Source: Ancylostoma caninum (Eukaryota; Nematoda; Chromadorea; Rhabditida; Ancylostomatidae). From it: a stretch of 64,000 nt of DNA. The position numbers were made by a program, and so were the translations under genes. The notes under the pieces are model-generated. The model had not been told where the DNA came from. It saw only the letters and a program-made list of their open reading frames with translations, and made no database searches. The DNA is taken from the NCBI GenBank assembly GCA_037903475.1, contig JBAJFG010000370.1:1-64000 (forward strand), given 5' to 3'. Positions 62,601 through 64,000 of the stretch are shown one piece after another. Numbering within the stretch: the first letter of the stretch is position 1; every line of letters starts with the position of its first letter.

Positions 62601-63670
62601 CACCACTTTCTACGAGCATTGTAGCATTGTATAGAAAATCTTAATCCAGGATTCTCGGGTGTTAGGTATTCCTTAACCCTAACTATTTCCTTCTCAATAA
62701 ACGCTATCATAGAAATCACCTTCGAAATGTCGGTGAAGGAGTCATAAAACCCCTTCGTTCTGGTCCCTGAGGTCCGTTCTCTCGGAGCTGATGATTTCCG
62801 AACCGTTGTACAGTCTTCTTTATTTTTGAGATGAATTGAAATACCGCTACTTCCAGCTTTACTCACTGAGTTTTTCTTTTGGTATATCTGGTGTCCTGCG
62901 AAGAAACACAAATAAATAAATAAATGAATTTTCCATTCAAACACCCAATATGACTTACTAAGAATTTGTTTTGTGGGAAGTGTTCCAGGAAAAATTTCTC
63001 ACCACAGTTTCCTTTCCGGAAAAAATCATGATAATCTCTCAAACCCCATATGTAGCGATATATCATAACTTAACGCACAAAAAGGGAATAATGAGAACCT
63101 GAAAATCTTCAAGAGCAGCACAGCAATTTCTCAAGGTCGTAAGGGGTTTCTAGGGGAGTGTAGTAATAGTTCTTGGGGAGTTGGGCTAGTGAATACAGAT
63201 TAGTGGGGTTTTCCGTTGGTAAATCCCTACACTTTTCAGTATAAAAGGCGAATTTCCTATGGAAATACCGGTGGCTCTAATTCCGTGTTGAGTTTTCTTG
63301 TTAATGAAACACCAATAAGTGCATTTAAACAAATAGATCAATAAATAATGCATTTTCAGGCTGAACTCTCCACCACCCTGCAACAGCTGAGCGAGAAAGC
63401 CCGAACAGCCACCGAGGAAATCGGACGGTTAAAACAAATGCATGACAACCTCAACGTGAGTGAATCGGCCGCGTTTTTTCTCCTTTTTCGTCGATGTAAC
63501 GCAGAAGATGTCTTGAGAGCGGTTTGTTGATGTTATTTGGAGCCGCTTTTTAGAATTCATGCAATGACTTCAAGTCAAACTTGTGCATACAAATAGACGC
63601 ATTGATCGAGCAGCTTCAGACGAGGAAAGAACAGTTGATGCGACATGTGGATGAGGAGAAGGACCACAAG
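42246..63670 (+). CDS. madd-2: MADD-2/TRIM9-type E3 ubiquitin ligase, 5' part (10 exons, continues off the right edge)
   Basis: Ten exons join with consistent phase into 365 residues. In order: proximal RING (C7, C10, C22, H24, C27, C30, in MEEELRCSHCRKFFEDPI and following), a Ser/Pro-rich insert with SEADSG at 93-98, the distal RING pair C133/C136, B-box 1 (C189, C192, C203, C206, C211, C214, H219, H228), B-box 2 (C249, H252, C261, C264, C269, C272, H278, H281), and a coiled coil from about 285. The start is chosen because it aligns with the family N-terminus. The COS, FN3 and SPRY parts of class I TRIMs are expected downstream of this window. In the family (C. elegans MADD-2, mammalian TRIM9/TRIM67) the protein is an E3 ligase that works with UNC-40/DCC in axon branching and muscle-arm extension. 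All zinc ligands are present. Intron 8 is 17.3 kb. Confidence 0.92.
43045..43153 (+). CDS. madd-2: madd-2 exon 2: Ser/Pro-rich linker
   Basis: Acceptor TTTCCAG and donor GTAAGG, 109 nt, leaving one base for the next codon. It encodes a low-complexity stretch (AQQPSSSVRPATPLGPSS) within the RING insert typical of TRIM9 proteins. It is less conserved, so it is supported mainly by phase and splice sites. Confidence 0.85.
43211..43312 (+). CDS. madd-2: madd-2 exon 3: SEADSG motif
   Basis: Acceptor ATTTCAG and donor GTGAGG, 102 nt. Encodes DSDKMSVLSEADSGVVCSR, matching the MSLYSEADSGYGS region of vertebrate TRIM9. Reading past the donor reaches a stop within 45 nt, and only this donor keeps the frame into exon 4. 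Confidence 0.87.
43443..43532 (+). CDS. madd-2: madd-2 exon 4: linker to distal RING
   Basis: Acceptor ACTTCCAG and donor GTAAGA, 90 nt. It is Pro/Ser-rich and ends in IIPC, whose Cys (133) is the first of the distal RING pair. Confidence 0.87.
43601..43770 (+). CDS. madd-2: madd-2 exon 5: distal RING to B-box 1
   Basis: Acceptor TTTTCCAG and donor GTAGGG, 170 nt, ending in phase 0. Starts GVCQKP (C136 completes the RING) and runs through MAIQNVISRYF, matching the family VLEGVIDRY helix, to KEPNCQ, whose C189 opens B-box 1. Confidence 0.9.
43771..44455 (+). other. madd-2: madd-2 intron 5 carrying an (ATTC)n array
   Basis: 685 bp from GTAGGG to CTTTCAG. It contains microsatellite 5. No skipped exon is needed, because KEPNCQ joins LCEENIRP in frame at the expected B-box position. 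Confidence 0.9.
44015..44165 (+). repeat. (ATTC)n microsatellite 5, inside madd-2 intron 5
   Basis: About 37 units with a few CTCATT/AATC interruptions, followed by a CT-rich stretch. Same strand as the other four arrays. Confidence 0.97.
44456..44592 (+). CDS. madd-2: madd-2 exon 6: B-box 1
   Basis: Acceptor CTTTCAG and donor GTACTT, 137 nt, leaving two bases over. Encodes CEQCDIFYCQSC and HPQRGPLAKH, near-identical to the TRIM9 B-box 1 core. All eight zinc ligands are complete once C189 of exon 5 is included. Confidence 0.95.
45006..45120 (+). CDS. madd-2: madd-2 exon 7: B-box 2, first part
   Basis: Acceptor ATTTCAG and donor GTTTGT, 115 nt, phase 0 at the end. Encodes CSQHKGEALTMFCLVCKTAV followed by CCLCLQ, giving six of the eight B-box 2 ligands. 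Confidence 0.94.
45983..46042 (+). CDS. madd-2: madd-2 exon 8: end of B-box 2
   Basis: Acceptor TTTTTCAG and donor GTCAGT, 60 nt, in phase. Encodes EVKHSSHDVQALSATCKAQK; H278 and H281 finish B-box 2, matching the family KHSSHEV motif. Confidence 0.93.
46371..46382 (+). repeat. 12-base poly-G tract in intron 8
   Basis: An uninterrupted run of 12 G. Confidence 0.95.
47580..48540. promoter_or_regulatory. GC-rich patch in intron 8 with TATA-like box
   Basis: GC-rich sequence containing a 12-base C run at 47701-47712, ACTAATT and CTAATTAGAG homeodomain-like words, and TATAAAA at 48156-48162 followed by GC-rich DNA. The patch could be an enhancer or an internal promoter of madd-2. Evidence is composition and motifs only. 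Confidence 0.3.
48213..48314 (+). CDS. 33-codon small ORF downstream of a TATA-like box, speculative
   Basis: The ATG lies 57 bp after TATAAAA (48156) and opens a 33-residue frame (METPRPSGLALIPGG and on, ending QYEFLSQ) before a stop. The spacing fits a transcription start near 48185 with a short leader. The product resembles nothing I know. It may be a chance ORF in GC-rich DNA or part of an alternative first exon. Low confidence. Confidence 0.15.
   Translation: METPRPSGLALIPGGAEWTLSSDGVLQYEFLSQ
48541..49544. other. intronic DNA, AT-rich, nothing recognised
   Basis: From about 49030 the sequence is dominated by TATA/ATAT words and TACTACTA runs. Confidence 0.5.
49545..49925 (+). repeat. 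degenerate tandem repeat, unit about 120 bp, three copies
   Basis: Anchors AGAAAATTTTGTTCTG (49565), GAAAATTTTCTTTTGGAATG (49680) and AGAAGATTTTCTTATGG (49807) recur at 114-127 bp intervals. In two copies a TATAATTG/CATAATTG word follows, and TATTACTAC-type runs follow in all three. Weaker similarity extends left to about 49200. Confidence 0.55.
50100..50960. promoter_or_regulatory. GC-rich patch in intron 8
   Basis: GC-rich, with a short (CAG)n near 50299-50313 and TTATTAATTCATGG near 50889. ORFs are open on several frames of both strands without domain similarity. Confidence 0.25.
50961..52299. other. intronic DNA, nothing recognised
   Basis: No repeat, RNA or protein similarity is seen. 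Confidence 0.5.
52300..52990. promoter_or_regulatory. GC-rich patch in intron 8
   Basis: GC-rich, with CCCCATTAATTGCGCC near 52595 and GC words around 52720-52920. Regulatory role inferred from composition and position. Confidence 0.25.
52991..55169. other. intronic DNA with a sixth GGGGACCAGTTCTCGC copy
   Basis: An exact copy of the 16-bp motif clustered at 22.7-23.2 kb lies at 53403-53418. An 11-base G run lies at 54623-54633. No gene is recognised. Confidence 0.55.
55170..55980. promoter_or_regulatory. GC-rich patch in intron 8
   Basis: GC-rich, with a 9-base G run at 55183-55191, GCTAATCGC and GCTGATTGGCTG (CCAAT-type on the minus strand) words. ORFs on both strands lack domain similarity. 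Confidence 0.25.
55981..57589. other. AT-rich intronic DNA with TACTA-type simple sequence
   Basis: Many TACTA/TAGTA words, an (ATT)n run near 56318-56335 and the (AT)n tract at 56614-56650. No coding sequence is recognised. Confidence 0.6.
56614..56650. repeat. (AT)n microsatellite
   Basis: 37 bp of alternating AT. Confidence 0.95.
57590..57960. promoter_or_regulatory. GC-rich patch in intron 8
   Basis: GC-rich, with GCGTAATTAGCGGC near 57625 and ACGTTACGTAACG near 57921. Composition contrasts with flanks. Function is inferred. Confidence 0.25.
57961..59358. other. intronic DNA, nothing recognised
   Basis: No gene, RNA or clear element boundary is seen. Confidence 0.5.
59359..59796. mobile_element. 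438-bp element with 51-bp inverted termini
   Basis: The left arm, starting CCTAATCTTTGCAAAAAGGA, and the reverse complement of the right arm (59746-59796) agree at 47 of 51 positions. The termini include a CGACGCATTAA(A/T)CCGTCGCA block that is itself partly palindromic. The interior has no ORF. This is a MITE-like insertion in madd-2 intron 8. No clear target duplication is seen. Confidence 0.85.
59797..60059. other. intronic DNA, nothing recognised
   Basis: Short ORFs on both strands without similarity. Confidence 0.5.
60060..60480. promoter_or_regulatory. GC-rich patch in intron 8
   Basis: GC-rich, with GCGATTAGCGC and CTAATAG words. Composition and spacing resemble the other intron 8 patches. 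Confidence 0.25.
60481..61699. other. intronic DNA, nothing recognised
   Basis: The 114-codon open frame at 60907-61251 resembles no protein known to me and lacks splice context. Confidence 0.5.
61700..62190. promoter_or_regulatory. moderately GC-rich patch with (CTGG)n in intron 8
   Basis: Includes a (CTGG)n run at about 61957-61976 and CAGCTAGCG words. No coding similarity. Confidence 0.2.
62306..62683 (-). mobile_element. retroposon (SINE-like), second copy of the 10.4-kb family
   Basis: On the minus strand it ends GATGTGCACACCTTTGCAGT then (AAAT)n. The 5' end carries the GTTAGGTATT and CTACGAGC blocks shared with 10404-10795. It is inserted opposite to madd-2 transcription. Confidence 0.65.
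62684..63359. other. 3' end of intron 8
   Basis: AT-rich, with an (AAAT)n run at about 62909-62924, ending in CATTTTCAG. No other feature is recognised. Confidence 0.6.
63360..63455 (+). CDS. madd-2: madd-2 exon 9: coiled coil
   Basis: Acceptor ATTTTCAG and donor GTGAGT, 96 nt, in phase. Encodes AELSTTLQQLSEKARTATEE and the following helix with heptad-like Leu spacing, matching the start of the TRIM9 coiled coil (family SQLSQALNGLSDRA). Confidence 0.93.
63554..63670 (+). CDS. madd-2: madd-2 exon 10: coiled coil, continues downstream
   Basis: Acceptor CTTTTTAG (UAG rather than CAG) and donor GTAGGT, 117 nt, in phase. Encodes IDALIEQLQTRKEQL and DEEKDHK, matching family CDALIDALNRRKAQL and KEHEHK. 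The gene continues past the window edge. Confidence 0.92.
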
Positions 63671-64000
63671 GTAGGTAACTAGGGGAGCAGAGCGTCGAAT
63701 TTTCTGCGCTTATTAGAGAAAAAATGCTAAGATTCTTCATAAACGTGTAAGTTACTGTTTTTGTAGGCCCCGATATCCCGATACCTTCTTAGGACAATCG
63801 GAAATTCATATTGAAATAGGCACCAGGGGTAAACCTAGGGACCTCTACTCCTCTCACTTCCCATTTTTTATGACTGGGTACTCCTGATTAAGTTTGCGCT
63901 TTAGGTTGATCTAGCAAAACCCTCCAAAATCGTCTTTGGACATGGTTTTTTCTAAGCACTCTTAAATACCATGCCATACAAATTTCCCAATCAAAAAGCT
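63671..64000 (+). other. madd-2: madd-2 intron 10, 5' part
   Basis: Starts GTAGGT. No acceptor followed by a family-like exon is visible before the window edge. Confidence 0.75.

Larger units (their letters stand above)
46043..63359 (+). other. madd-2: madd-2 intron 8, 17,317 bp
   Basis: Bounded by GTCAGT and ATTTTCAG. The protein is continuous across it (CKAQK to AELSTTLQQLSEKA), so no coding exon is missing. It holds GC-rich patches, a degenerate 120-bp tandem repeat, inverted-repeat and retroposon insertions, and long AT-rich tracts. No nested gene is recognised. The other eight complete introns are 57-862 bp. Confidence 0.88.

Overview
This is a eukaryotic window, most likely from a clade V (strongylid, hookworm-like) parasitic nematode. 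The only confidently recognised protein-coding gene is the 5' half of a madd-2/TRIM9 orthologue on the + strand. Its acceptors are nematode-type (TTTCAG or TTCCAG) and most of its introns are short. The surrounding DNA is AT-rich, gene-poor and full of retroposon tails, small inverted-repeat elements and microsatellites. The species assignment is inference.

Layout. Positions 1-2799 are a GC-rich satellite of about 47 copies of a 59-bp unit, entering from the left edge. Positions 2800-41900 contain no gene I can defend. They hold a CR1-like LINE 3' end (15541-16522) and short retroposons that share its 3' terminal motif and (AAAT)n tail (around 4.8, 6.1, 10.4 and 18.6 kb). They also hold inverted-repeat elements (9845-10080, 11088-11270, 26407-26799, 30671-31052), a perfect 30-bp hairpin (11736-11828), three (ATTC)n arrays, and several locally GC-rich patches that may be regulatory.

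The gene runs from an ATG at 42246, 8 nt downstream of a good splice acceptor, through ten coding exons to 63670, and continues past the right edge. All exon phases agree. The 365 residues present give a split RING, a disordered insert with an SEADSG motif, B-box 1, B-box 2 and the coiled coil. The COS, FN3 and SPRY regions of the family must lie downstream. In TRIM9/MADD-2 proteins this architecture belongs to an E3 ubiquitin ligase acting with netrin receptors (UNC-40/DCC) in axon and muscle-arm guidance.

Intron 8 is 17,317 bp, while every other complete intron is under 0.9 kb. It contains a series of GC-rich patches roughly 2-2.5 kb apart, a TATA-like box followed by a short ORF, a degenerate 120-bp tandem repeat, a 438-bp element with 51-bp inverted termini, and another retroposon of the 10.4-kb family. 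(ATTC)n arrays lie directly upstream of coding exon 1 and inside intron 5.
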